Under the pieces are notes generated by a model that saw only the letters and a program-made list of their open reading frames with translations, made no database searches and had not been told where the DNA came from. A stretch of DNA of 64,000 nt from Haliotis asinina (taxonomy: Eukaryota > Mollusca > Gastropoda > Lepetellida > Haliotidae): the NCBI RefSeq assembly GCF_037392515.1, contig NC_090287.1:9283501-9347500 (forward strand), read 5' to 3'. Below are positions 9,273 to 21,000 of the stretch, piece after piece (the first letter of the stretch is position 1; every line of letters starts with the position of its first letter). Made by a program: the position numbers and the translations under genes.

Positions 9273-10232
9273 TCAGAATGGTTCACTTTTGTCAAATTCA
9301 GGATGCCCGTGTGCCCATTCATTTGTAAAATATTTCACAGTGTTGTCTAGCTTAAGCAGCTTCTCAAAATCGCTTGATGACAACTTCCAGTCAAAAATAT
9401 CCAGATTATCCTTAATTCTCTCGAAATTTTGACTCTTAGGCAAAACACCCATGCCCTTAAGCAATAAGAAGCTTAACAATATCTGTCCTGGAGTCTTCTT
9501 ATACTCCATAGCTAATCGTTTCACTAGTGGATCTTCAAGCAGAATCGGATCATCGGGTTTTTTCTTAGGTCTAGATGGTGCACCCAGTGGTGAATATGCT
9601 GTAAGTACAATGTTTTTATCTCCACAAAACTCAACAAGTTTGTTCTGCTGCCAGTAAGCATGTGCCTCAAGTTGAAGGTTTGCAGGCTTGATTTTAGCTT
9701 TATTCCATATCTTCTGAATCTGTTTTGGGTTGAAGTTAGATACTCCAATGCTTTTGGTCCAATTCTGACCATGCATCTCCTCAAAGGCAAACCATGTTTC
9801 CAGCAGGTCATAATGCTGGAGTTCACGTTCTCCTTTCGAATTGAGAGGTTTGAGTGTTCCATCCCCTCTATTGACATTACCCCAAGGTTGGTGAATTAAC
9901 AACAAGTCGACATATGTTAGTTTGAGATTTTCTAGCGACATCTCGGTACTTTTGAATGCCGCGTGTCTTTCCAAATAAGCACAGGGTACCTTCGTTGTGA
10001 TAAACAAATCTTTCCTTTTATTTTTCCCAGCCCTAATTCTATCATTGATGACCTCGCCTACTTCAACTTCGTTTCCATAGCTAAGTGCTGTGTCGATTTG
10101 TCTGTATCCTACGAACAGAGCGTAATCGACGGCCCGTTTCACTGTGTCACCTTTCATAAGATAGGTTCCCAGCCCGACAGTGGGCATGCGTACGCCATTA
10201 TTCATTGACAAATAACGCGCAATAGACGCCAT
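9273..10232 (-). CDS. Aldo-keto reductase, single uninterrupted ORF
   Basis: A complete 319-residue AKR-superfamily protein, the usual length for the TIM-barrel family of NAD(P)H-dependent carbonyl reductases. The catalytic tetrad is visible: Asp47, Tyr52 (IDTALSYGNE), Lys81 (TTKV) and His114 (LLIHQPW). GVSNFN (163-168), a QLEAHAYWQQ variant of the usual QIECHPYLQQ, and the cofactor-binding LPKS...R...N near 264-276 are present. It starts at the first Met (MASIARYLSMNNG), aligned with family N-termini, and stops with TGA. No introns interrupt it, although animal AKR genes usually have several, so it may be a retrocopy that kept its frame or an intronless paralogue. No poly(A) tract was seen. 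Substrate unknown; cytosolic (no signal peptide). Confidence 0.93.
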   Translation of the reverse strand: MASIARYLSMNNGVRMPTVGLGTYLMKGDTVKRAVDYALFVGYRQIDTALSYGNEVEVGEVINDRIRAGKNKRKDLFITTKVPCAYLERHAAFKSTEMSLENLKLTYVDLLLIHQPWGNVNRGDGTLKPLNSKGERELQHYDLLETWFAFEEMHGQNWTKSIGVSNFNPKQIQKIWNKAKIKPANLQLEAHAYWQQNKLVEFCGDKNIVLTAYSPLGAPSRPKKKPDDPILLEDPLVKRLAMEYKKTPGQILLSFLLLKGMGVLPKSQNFERIKDNLDIFDWKLSSSDFEKLLKLDNTVKYFTNEWAHGHPEFDKSEPF

Positions 10233-11064
10233 GTTGTGGTCCTTGCCGATTAACTTCTGGTAAATCAGGTGAACGGGAACAGATGATCATGCAGTGTTTG
10301 GAACCACGCACCAACGACGTACACAGTCAAGCATCCAATTTTGTTTACAAACACAAACACGTGAAAAACAAACCGGAAATGGGAAATCGAAATACGGTTG
10401 TCGTAGGCGGCTATCGCTGAATCCTTCTGCGCACCGTAGGCTAGTTCCTGTAACTAATGTGCATTGGTGTTCAATCAGCCCTGGGTAGCCGAAATGCTAG
10501 TGATTGTCTCTATGCTAGTGCCTATATAATGTTTGCGACAAACATACACACGAAGAATTCGGACCCAGTCGGTAAACTCCGCTAGTTGCAGTTTCTTGTG
10601 TCTATATCTAACCACCCTGTGCTAATATATCACTGGAAAGGTCGTCGCTTGGAAACGGACGGTTAGTCCATGAAAACAAAAATTAGATTCAGAACTAGAG
10701 GAATATCTTTTCTTGCTTCATCCGTGGCCTTTACATTATAGAAAGAGCTGACTGAAACAGAAAATAATACTGTATGGGTCAGGGACTGTGAGACGGTATC
10801 AACCGGTTTCGTCTAAGTTTGAAAACAGGTAAACAGTTACTGTAGCAATTAGACGATCCAGGCATAGTCAAGTCGAGTGACTTAGCTCGAAGGCATTTGG
10901 AGCATTCCAGCGGCGTTCTGTTTTCTGTGCACTGTTCTTCTATTTATATATTTATATTGTCCTAATCATCTTAACACTTGACGTATTCATCTTTTCGAAT
11001 ATTCCTTTTCGAATAAACTTTTTTTTTCAAAATCCATCGTATAAAACTACAAAGTAAATATGAA

Positions 11065-11066
<2 letters not shown>
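10233..11066. other. Upstream flank of the aldo-keto reductase; no gene recognised
   Basis: Includes the presumptive promoter of the AKR gene, but no clear TATA or initiator can be named. Confidence 0.4.

Positions 11067-11112
<46 letters not shown>
11067..11112. repeat. (TG)23 microsatellite
   Basis: Uninterrupted TG dinucleotide run of 46 bp. Confidence 0.97.
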
Positions 11113-11113
<1 letters not shown>

Positions 11114-12119
11114 CCACATCATCATCAGGCTATCTACGTCGTTGTGAGTGAATTACATCATTCATGGCTGCACCTATTATGTTTCTAGTCTTATCTTGTG
11201 GAGAATTGTCACAGTGCATGTAATAACTGAAATCCTTATTTTTATTAACAGTGCTTCATCAAGTTTGTTGTCATGTAATACGATCGATGACGGCAAGGCA
11301 GGTGTCAAGTAAGATCAATAACGTGCTTTGCTGTGTAAATCAGAGGATTAAAAGATTGAATTAGTTATTCAGAAGTTGGCATTCATGTAAACTGTTGGCA
11401 AAGGGAGACACTTATCTCCACTAGTATTTCGACAATAATCTCTGAAGATATTTCGTTATGAGCGCGGAGATAAATAATTTTAGAAGTTACAAGTTTTCCC
11501 CAAGGATCTTCAGTGTTGTTTCATGGGGACATTGCCCCGTAAATGCGTTAGGAAGGCATGACGCCACTTTTAATGGATCGTTTTCTGTATGTTCTATTGA
11601 AACTATGAAAACTGTACATGTTTAAGCAGTTTTATATCTCGTGAGAGACCGTTCATCTGGAATATACTGTTCTGGGGCTCATGTATACTAAGGTTAACCC
11701 TAACTCCCATTCTTTGACATTGCACTAAGGTTACCTTAGTGACTTATGATCACCTTAGTGCTTTGTGTTTTCCTCTTACTTCAGTTGTACGTATTTATTT
11801 GACAAGAAGTATAAAAGTGTGAAAAACAAAACAGCAAGTGGTCTGCTGTTTGATAGTTATCATACCAAGCTTTTCAGTTGCATAACGGCAAATGAACCGG
11901 TGGCCAATGAGAAGGCGTCGTTACACCTGAGTGCACACCAACCGGCCCTGACTGGGTTCGGTATTGCGGCTGCTTCTTTTCGAGGGAGGTAAACCCATGT
12001 ACAAAATATTGCACTTTTGATTTGCATTTTTTGTCTTTTAACGGCTTTGGGAGCGCTTCGTTCCGTTTTGGGTCGAGCCATCGACCGTAAATGTTTCCTG
12101 CACACTCTCCTCCGAATAG

Positions 12120-12387
12120 GACCCGTGAAGGTCCCGGAGTAGAATAGGCCTTCAGCAACCCATGCTTGCCGTAAAAGGCGATTCATCTTGTGTTAGGAGG
12201 CGACTAACGGGATCGGGTTTTCAAGCTCGCTGACTTGGTTGACACATCTCATCGGTTCCCAATTGCGCAGATCGATGCTCATGTTGGTGATCACTGGATT
12301 GTCTGGTATAGACTCGATTATTTACAGACCACCGTCATATAGCTGGAATATTGCTGAGTGAGGCGTAAAACTAAACTCACTCACTCT
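12120..12387 (+). mobile_element. Family B SINE-like element with 9-bp target duplication
   Basis: Full-length copy with a CACTCACTC tail. TCCGAATAG flanks it at 12111-12119 and 12388-12396. Confidence 0.85.
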
Positions 12388-12396
12388 TCCGAATAG

Positions 12397-13287
12397 AACG
12401 CACAGGCAGTAAGGGCAGCAATCTGACGAACTCGTCATTTAAACACAATACCCATGTTGCAATATAAAAACATTTATTACATATTGTGTAAATCGTTCAA
12501 AGAGCAAATTTCGTCCAGATATTACACATTCGTGTATATCACAAATACGCATGCCTTATTTCCTCAATTCATGGCTCAAGCCCTAATGAGTATTTTTCTG
12601 TAAGACCCGACACATCTTAGAAGATGTAAAGTATTTGTACTGGATTACAAAGGGTTTAAAAAGCAAGTGGAATAAGGAATACCAGTAAATGATGGTTTTG
12701 GATTTCTTACGTGGAGATAAGGACAAGTCCGACATGAATACTAGATATCTCAACAGCCTCACGTACAATCCTTGCTTGTTTTGACGGCTTGGTTTATACG
12801 GTGTCACAAAAATATATCATGCTCAAGTTCCCCCAATTACATCTAGGCCTACTGTTAATAAGGTAATTTACTATGATATAACCTAACGTTACTGGTGTTA
12901 TATCTTCATGGTTACCAGTAAAATGGGTAGCAATATACAATGAACTCACTTAGTCCAAACTGAACGACTGGGAGACTTAATATAACACTTGACCTAAACA
13001 TGTAAGCATGTTTTGTGTGCAATCAGTTCCTCTATCTATGCAATTCAAATGTACCTGTTTAACTGAAAATATCACACATAAGTAAACAGTGTAAAAGCGG
13101 TTGTGTTTGTTCCAAAATCCTGCACTTAAGATTTCTAATGGGTGGTTACCTGTTGCAAGTTTTTACTTCTTGCAGCCTAAAGTATTGAATACATATTCAT
13201 GAGCCTAATAGCAAGATTAACAGCACTGTAACTGCATGGAGCTATATGAATCAATAAATATTATGTGACCCTGACCATGAATTGTTC
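12397..13287. other. 3' flank of the minus-strand Kunitz gene; nothing else recognised
   Basis: AT-rich DNA that should contain the 3' UTR. No canonical AATAAA was found on the minus strand. Confidence 0.4.
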
Positions 13288-13472
13288 TTAATGAACAGGT
13301 TGCTGACCACGCTGACAGACGCGACGACACTGTTGCAGCGTTTTGAAGTTGTTGGCGTTGCCCCCACAACCGCCGTAGAGGAACTGCTCACACCGGCCGC
13401 TGGCAGGGTTGAAGAAGAAGCGACGGAAGGCAGCTCGACATCGTCCGATCACCATCGGAAGACTGCAAGTAT
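13288..13472 (-). CDS. Exon 4, Kunitz domain (terminal)
   Basis: Acceptor GCTCCAG, phase 1. Six-cysteine Kunitz domain with Arg at P1, then TAA at 13288-13290. Confidence 0.88.
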
Positions 13473-15323
13473 CTGGAGCAAAGACGTATCACAAACGTGA
13501 CTTCGAGGCAAACTGAAAATTTGGCTATAGGGTTTCGTGTCAATGGGTGATAAGTCTCCTTGGTATTTTTACGACTGATTTAATTCGTGATTTGATTGTT
13601 GTCGTGTTGTCGGACAACCGAATAGGAATCTTCTTGCCGGATGCGGCAAGCAGCGACTGCTGATGAATGGATGTGTTTTCAATGCTACAAAACCAAATGT
13701 TCCTATCCACCATTGCTGATTTCGCGCTCGTAACAAACACATCTGTAAATAGAGTTTAGTATACATACTTACCATCAGCCATGACGGGTTTGCGTGTAGG
13801 GCGGATGGCACTGTATGGGTGGTATGCGGGAACACACACGGTTCTTCCATAGCGCTCCACGCACCTGGAATTCTTCCCACATCGCGTGAACTGTAATAAT
13901 AATTTTTTAATTAATGTAATGCATACTTTATAATTTTTTAATTGTTTTTGGTTTCTTAACGCAGAAGTTGAAATTTCCTTTTCCTGAATGACGGTGGTCT
14001 GTAAAATATCAAGTCTAGACAACCCAGTGATTCGTATCATTAGCAGCGATCTTCGCCGTTGGGATACTGTGACATGCATCAAATATTTCACTGTTATGAC
14101 TACCCGTAAGTCGCCTCTCAAGAAAAGAATAGTTTGCAGAACACCAGTTCTAACCCAGATCTTCATAAAAAAATATGCATGCCAGGGAATATACCCTCAC
14201 TCGCTCACATTTTGTACTCAGTATTTAGTATATTATATCAAACTATACCGTTTAGAAGTCTACCAGAAGTTGCAATATACCGCACGAAATCATACAAATA
14301 TATTAGATCTTGGGATGATATTAAAGAGCGATGTGGGTTTAACATTAATTTCAACTGCATTTCATTTCTTTCACAGTTAGACTGCAAAATGTTGAACATG
14401 AAATTATGAAGAACAATGATCACTGTCTCACAAACCAATAATCACAATGGATGGTAATATTACAGTCAATATAACATTGTGATATCGATTATCTGTTTCT
14501 TACCAAGCAGCGTGGTGAGACTTTGGGGTGTGTCTTGTCAAGTAGACCGCCACTACGACTGGACCATGAGTTACACTTACACTCCCCAGGGATCATACCA
14601 TTGAGGCAAAACAACAAGCATCTTGGAACCGGTTCTGAAAATACAAATGATTTCTGTGAAGTCTTTCAGCGGCGTTTAGAAGTTTCTGTGAAGTTGTGAA
14701 GTTTAAAATCAGACAATCAATAATAGTTAAATTAGAAATTCAACAGGTGTCATTCCATACCTGACACTCTGACATTGTCGTTATTGTCTCGAGATACCAA
14801 TGTCTATCTATTAGACCGCTCCGATAGCGGTGGAGATGCCGATGGAATTGATGTCAGTCACAAGCAGTCGTGATCACGGCATCATGACATACAAAAATGC
14901 CAAACGTAAATACCAGTCAAACAACAGTTTGAAATAGGTATGCCGGAAAGCGACAGGATGTGAAAGTCTCATACATTACTAGTTTATCATTGTTTCTGTC
15001 GTACTGAATCTGTAGCTATTCAGGGCCACCTGTTTATCAGTCAGACTGGGGCATATTTTTATGCTTTCGTTCTCTCGGAAATTTGTAATAATATCCACTT
15101 CACATTAGCGGTAGGAGTGGTGTGATTGTTATATAATCTACCACAAACTCTGTAGAAGTTTGGGAATTTAAAAAGATGGTTAGGCACAATGAAATGTAAC
15201 CGCTGTGAGAAAAGAATGTTCTTTGGAAATGTAACTGAAATGGTCAATATACGTACCAATAAACGAACTCGCTTCAACTGCCGTGAGAACAACAAAGGCA
15301 CACAAGACAGTCTTGATGTCCAT
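13288..15323 (-). CDS. Secreted cysteine-rich / Kunitz protein, complete four-exon gene
   Basis: Four exons (15257-15323, 14504-14634, 13773-13890, 13288-13472) join in consistent phases (1, 0, 1) to give 166 residues. Residues 1-19 are a signal peptide ([19 protein letters not shown]). Residues 23-105 form a cysteine-rich region with no recognised domain ([31 protein letters not shown]). Residues 106-166 are a Kunitz domain with six cysteines, Arg at P1 (GRCRAAF), an FFF core and [11 protein letters not shown], ending QQPVH. It is predicted to be a secreted trypsin-type protease inhibitor. All splice sites are GT/AG. The opposite-strand ORF over the Kunitz exon is a shadow. Assembly is inferred but well constrained by phase and domain. 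Confidence 0.85.
13773..13890 (-). CDS. Exon 3, cysteine-rich region
   Basis: Acceptor ATTACAG, donor GTAAGT; phase 0 in, phase 1 out. Encodes [20 protein letters not shown] and a basic proline-containing linker to the Kunitz domain. Confidence 0.8.
13985..14135 (-). mobile_element. Degenerate family B fragment in intron 2 of the Kunitz gene
   Basis: Minus-oriented remnant (GACGGTGGTCTGTAAAATATC..CCCAGTGATTC..CCGTAAGTCGCCTCTCA) with many substitutions. Confidence 0.6.
14504..14634 (-). CDS. Exon 2, cysteine-rich region
   Basis: Acceptor TTTTCAG, donor GTAAGA; phase 1 in, phase 0 out. Encodes [16 protein letters not shown]... with five cysteines. Confidence 0.8.
15257..15323 (-). CDS. Exon 1, signal peptide
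   Basis: ATG at 15323; encodes a hydrophobic signal peptide and ends in phase 1 at donor GTACGT. Confidence 0.8.
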
Positions 15324-16932
15324 ATTGTTACCTGCAACAGCAAACATTGTGATAGTTTATGACCTTTATCTGACACAACGCCTTAGACCAGGTGTCACCT
15401 GTCAGTCATAGCGGTATAAGTGACTCTAGTCGTGTGGTAAGTATGGCTTAGCGTGCAGGGGAGACGTTTGTCACCAACACCCTCAGGTAAATATATACTT
15501 GCACCTACTTTTACATCCTTTGTGTTGGTTATAAACATTCCTCCTGTACTAAAATCGGTCAGATATAGTATTTTAGAAATATTGAAGAGATCAAAGAATT
15601 TACTGGTTTGTGACTTTGAATAAGCTGGTTTAAACGCGAACTGTATTAGACGGAAACAAGCATCAAAATAATTTATATATCATATTTTCACTAGTCATGT
15701 TACTTGTTTTATGATAACACTAATAATGTTTAAATTAACGTTGCCACGGAGGGTCTGAGTGTGCAAGAGAAAGAGTATTTTTGTTATTATCAGGGCATAA
15801 GGTTGGCAGCAGCGAGAACAAATGAGATAGAAAACTATATTTTAATTGACATCGGAATGAAAATTCAGGGCGGGAGGGAGATGGGTTACTCAAAAATGAA
15901 TGACAGCGTAAACAATAAAACTGAAATGAGATTTATCAAAACGTACAGGTGTGTCTAATTCATTATACCTGTTTAATTGAAATATATATTTTTTTAAATC
16001 ATACCTGGTCGTTGCAATATGTCGACACGGTGCAAGATTCCGCAGATGGGTCTTGGTATAGAATCAAGTGGTTATCAATCCTTTATATACACTAGATAGG
16101 TAATAATTTGTGGAACAATACAAAGAGTGTCACGCCTCAGTAAACGATTTCGTTTTCTGAATACTGATTGGTTGAAGAGATGTGACGTCAGCCGTCCATG
16201 TCTGACATGCCATTCTTCAAATAAGCTGTCTCTTGCATGCGTCAGGTACTCGACGTAAACACCGAACCATCATGCTGTTGTTATTCAGTTGAATAAAAGT
16301 TGGCATCAATCATTTTCGCATCCACCAGGGAAACGTGACACTGACCACTTCCGCATTAGAAGCCGCTTCATTGTCTCAGCACCCGTCAGTCCCTATCTCC
16401 TGACTACACTGTCATAGGTACAGATCTCTTTATGACGCGACGTTGTCCGTATATAGACCTATATATAGACCGGGATCCAGCTTATAGACCTATATTGATC
16501 TATTTAGATCCTTACGCTGTTGGCAAAGGTTGTCTCGTTAAAACGGATTAATTGTTTTTAAACCATCAGATTTTATTTGCAAGAACATCTTATTTGGAAT
16601 CTTAAAAAGGCGTCGTTCGTTCATATTCATTAATTTATCCTTTGGCTGATTGTTACTTATAGCACTAAGTGTTCGTAACGTTTTGACTGGAACTAAGAAG
16701 TGTTGCACAGAAAGCTGAACATTTATAAACAACTTCTGAAACACGAGGTATATGGTGTTTCTTATTCCTTCATCGGGTGAATGAAAACTGGGAATCAGAT
16801 AGCTGTAATTGTTTCTAGACTGTATATGCCTGTGAACCTTAATGTATTAACTGAAAGCAGTATGTAAACTTTTGCATTCGTATTGAAATGTGTCATAAAA
16901 GTAGAATTATGTACATGTATTTCATCTTAAAA
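15324..16932. other. Upstream flank of the minus-strand Kunitz gene
   Basis: No further gene recognised. A short ATAGACCTATATA repeat lies near 16450-16500. Confidence 0.4.
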
Positions 16933-17095
16933 GGGTGATGGGGTAGCCCAATGGTTAAAGCGTTGGCTTGTCACGCCGAAGGTCCGGGTTCGATACCTCA
17001 CATGGGCCCAATGTGTGAAGCCTATTTCTGGTGTCCGTGCTGTTGGTTGAATATTGCTAAATGAGGCGTAAAATCATACTTATTCACTCACTCAT
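16933..17095 (+). mobile_element. Family A SINE
   Basis: ATGGGGTAGCCCAATGGTTAAAGCG (A box) and GGGTTCGATACC (B box), then the tail GGCGTAAAATC..CACTCACTCAT. Confidence 0.85.
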
Positions 17096-17716
17096 CTGGC
17101 CAGAGACATGGATGACAACATGTAGTCAGCACTTGCTTGACAAACAGAACCAGTGGTCAGCCTTGGTCAATGCTTGTCATATACATATTTCAGCCCAATC
17201 ACGGCACTAGCCAGACGCTGTCCTGCAGACACAGGTACAGGCTCCGCCCTGTATGATTAGTGCGATTAGACAGTTCGTTATCACATTGGTTAAAAATATT
17301 GGCAAGTCTCCATGCTAATCCCTCCCACCAGTCTATCTACCAGCCCCTAATCGATTATTGTGGATTAGAAATCATTGGCGACCACTACATGCGAGGTGAC
17401 AGCATCAGCATCAACATCGTTGCTTGTATTTAGAAATATCTCCACCGCCTATATCTGAATCTTGTTCTGTCAAGGCAACAAATACTCCTACCTGACATCA
17501 AAGAACTTGTTAATTACTTACATCAGTTCGCCATAGAAGATGTATAAGTAAGTATTGTACAAGTTGATTATTGAGTGTAACTGAAGGAAACTGGCCGACT
17601 ATGTACCGACGACACAATGGACACGATACCCGAAAAGAACACATCGCAAAAACTGTTTGTTAAACTGATATTGCCGGTACACAAGACAACGTGGACTGCA
17701 CACCTCTCCGGTTGAT

Positions 17717-18040
17717 ATGGTTATACACGTGACACGCGGACGATCACAAGCGATGTATATTTTGTGCTATATATTAGTTATTCTCCTGGCACCAGTGTGT
17801 GCGATACACACGGACAATTACCGAGTTCTGACCTCGTGTCCTGGACATATCATGAAGAGTGAGTACATATCCTTGACAATTCGGGATGTAAGTAAGTTGG
17901 CCTGTGGGAGTAGATGTTCTGAGAGCGATTCCTGCAAGTCGTTTCAAAATGGATCGTCTTCGAGGATTTGCCGTCTGACATCTCATTACGGTGATTGTTC
18001 AAAGATGGAGCCCAGTACAGAAATGATGTTCTACGCAAAG
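17717..18040 (+). CDS. Exon 1, signal peptide and PAN/apple-like domain
   Basis: 108 codons ending in phase 0 at donor GTACGAG. Two starts are possible (17717 or 17753); the second gives the more compact signal peptide. About six cysteines follow in the module. Confidence 0.7.
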
Positions 18041-21000
18041 GTACGAGAGTACTTCTGACTTATGGAGTTATATATATGCGTGTACTGTTTCTCTTTATGT
18101 TGCCTTTCATAGTTTTCCCGGTCAAAATTGTCCCAGGTATATTTTATAGGGTCTGCCTCAGACTTCCTGCCTTTGACTATACTTGTGTCCATCTTTGTGT
18201 ATTGTACTTGATCCAAACGCTCCACTATATCTGTACAAAGAGAGAAGTATTATTGATGGATAACACAAATATTAAACCAAATCACTGTCACAAAAATTAC
18301 CCATAACCGCAGATGCGATCACGAGTGAGGACTCCCTTTAAATTCTCTGGAATTGTTTGAGTGAAATTACACAGTGAGGATTCTCAAATCCCCTAAGGAT
18401 TTGAAATGTTACATAACTCTAAAGGAGAGAGTTCATTCTGTCAAAACATTTGATTTGTGACACAGCATCCTGAAGGAAACTCTCTTTCTGTGTGGCACCT
18501 GTCACTAAACCTGCTAATGACAGAGCCAACCTGGAGTGAAAGTCGGGACGGGAAACAAATGGGCACCCATTGTGTCCCCTTTTATTTTGATCTGCTTGTG
18601 CAGGCAAAACAAAGAGACTGCTTTGAATGGCATTTTTTAGGTTGGGAAGTACAATATCGAAGCACGATACAGTACGGGAAGTACGATACAGATTCTTGTA
18701 CCGTTGTCAAGTATAGAGGTTTATACTTGAGAACGGTTAAATAATCTGTATTGAAACGTTGCACTCACTAATAAAAGAAGTTGTTATCCGCAAATTTTCT
18801 TCTCTGTGATAAATCATGCAAACATAGCAAAGAAGTTGAACTAAGCCTCATCTACATCGATATCGTAAAAAAATCGGTTCAGTTTCGTACGATAAATGAC
18901 CGAGACCAGTGAAATCGTCCCACCAGTAGCATTCAGAGTGACAAATTTTCTCTTATGTCGATCTGTATTAAGTGTTATAAACTTAAGGATGCGGTGAGGT
19001 AGCCTAGTGCTTAAAGCGCTCGCTCGTGACGCAGAAGACCCGGGTTCTATTCCCCAGATGTGTACAATATGTGAAACCTATTTGTGGTGTCCAAGCCCCG
19101 TAATATTGCAGGACTATTGCTATACGCGACAGACGGTTAAACTAGAGACACTCACCCACTCGCTGTAACTTTAGATAGTGTAGGACCACATTCTTGGTGT
19201 TCAAATGATAAATATTTGTTGTACAGTTTGGGGCTGTGCTTGGGAATATCATCAACTTGGTTCTACAGACATGTCTATGAATGTTTAAACTACGTCATGA
19301 AGATACATATTTACACGAAATCATTACTTACAACCTAAGGGGGAGAACCAGAAGGCTAGGGGACTAACTGAAATTCAGAATGTTCTGTCTCGGGGAATCT
19401 GTCACAGTACGGGTGACACGTGGGCATGCGTTATCTTATTAATGTGTGATGAATGAACGACATCACTTGAGGCCCAATGATCTCATCAGACCTGTAAGAT
19501 TGCCACTGACAATGACAAGTTGAGTCCCACCATGAGACCCCCAAACCATAACTCTACGTCGGACAACGCACCGTTCACCTCCCCGTCTGTATACCATGCC
19601 ATCTGAGCCTTCCAGACCTCGTCTATTGTGCAGTAGATCCTGCTATATCTGAGCCTTCCAGACCTCGTCTATTGTGCAGTAGATCCTGCTATGGCTATGT
19701 CTGAAACACGTGGGTGACGTATTGCATGGCGCTGGGTCCGGATGTTGTACTTCCTCAGTCGGTTCCGTACAGTCCTGGAATTGACTAGGCCTAGGCCAGG
19801 AATGGCCTGAGCAGTCTAGAATTACTTCCTTAGATGGGTCTGCCAAATGTGGCTGCCTTGCCAACGTGACGTGACGCTGTCCGAGACAAAGGTCTTGTGT
19901 TATGTTGAAAACGTCTCCATTGTTTATGAGATGAGATCGTGTTTAGAAAGACAATGGACAACGATATCATACAAACAAACATAAGTATGATATGAACATA
20001 AAATGGCGAAAAGCGAATCACTAACTATAGTTGTTGCAATATTTTTCATCATTTTTCATGTACACATTGTGGAAATTATTCATTCAGTCGCAAAGAGCTA
20101 AGTAGAAAACTTGATTCCATGTCTTCTTCAAGTGCCATCTTTTGTTCGATAACGGTGTTAGAATCTACACCGAGACGTCGCATCCACTGCAAGAAAGAAG
20201 TTGTCTATCCATAAAAATCTTCATCCTCCTTGAGATTCAATGGTTGGTGACGTTTTGATAAATGTTCAGAATCCCGCTGCAGTCGTCAAAAACTGGAAAG
20301 TTTCCCCTGAATCGCGTGCACATTTTCCCCATCTCTGTGTCCCGTTTAGTCGAAGGTCACTGCAGCGAAGGAGCTTTGTGTCGTGCAAAGTCAAACTGTA
20401 GCGCAAATAGGATCGCACAACAGAGAGAAAAATATATGTATACATGATATGGATGCTCAGGCATAAGTATAAAAGAATATATCGTCTTAAACGGCATTCC
20501 ATTCGTGATGGGCCGTGATTGTCATTGGTAAACTCGGTCATTTGCTCTGTATTCTCTGTTTGTTAGACCAGTGAATGTGAAAATGGCGGTATTCTACAAC
20601 CTGACTCGAGTTGCCAGTGCGTCAATGGCTACGTGGGTACGAAGTGCGAACGTTTGATGAGAGGTAAGTGTAACAGTCTTGCCATTGTCTCTCCTTTATC
20701 GCCACGATATGACTGCAATATTGCCTCGGTGTGACGTCAGATATTATCTCACTCACTCACTCCTTTATAGACCCGCGAAGGTCCAGGGTAGAATAGGCCT
20801 TCAGCAACCATACTTGCCATTAAAGGCGTCTATACGGGATCGGGTGGTTAGACTCGCTGACGTGGTTGACACTTGTCAGGGATTATCTTTTATATCTATT
20901 GTTCTTTGAAGTGGTACATAATTGTAGCTAAAGTTGGCAAGCTCAGAAACTTGCTTCTTAGCAACTTAACGTGTGCCATCAGTATATTTTTAAATGAACT

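Noticed and set aside
13282-13500. Plus-strand ORF of 72 codons
   Set aside because: It is the reverse of a six-cysteine Kunitz exon on the minus strand with proper splice acceptor and phase.
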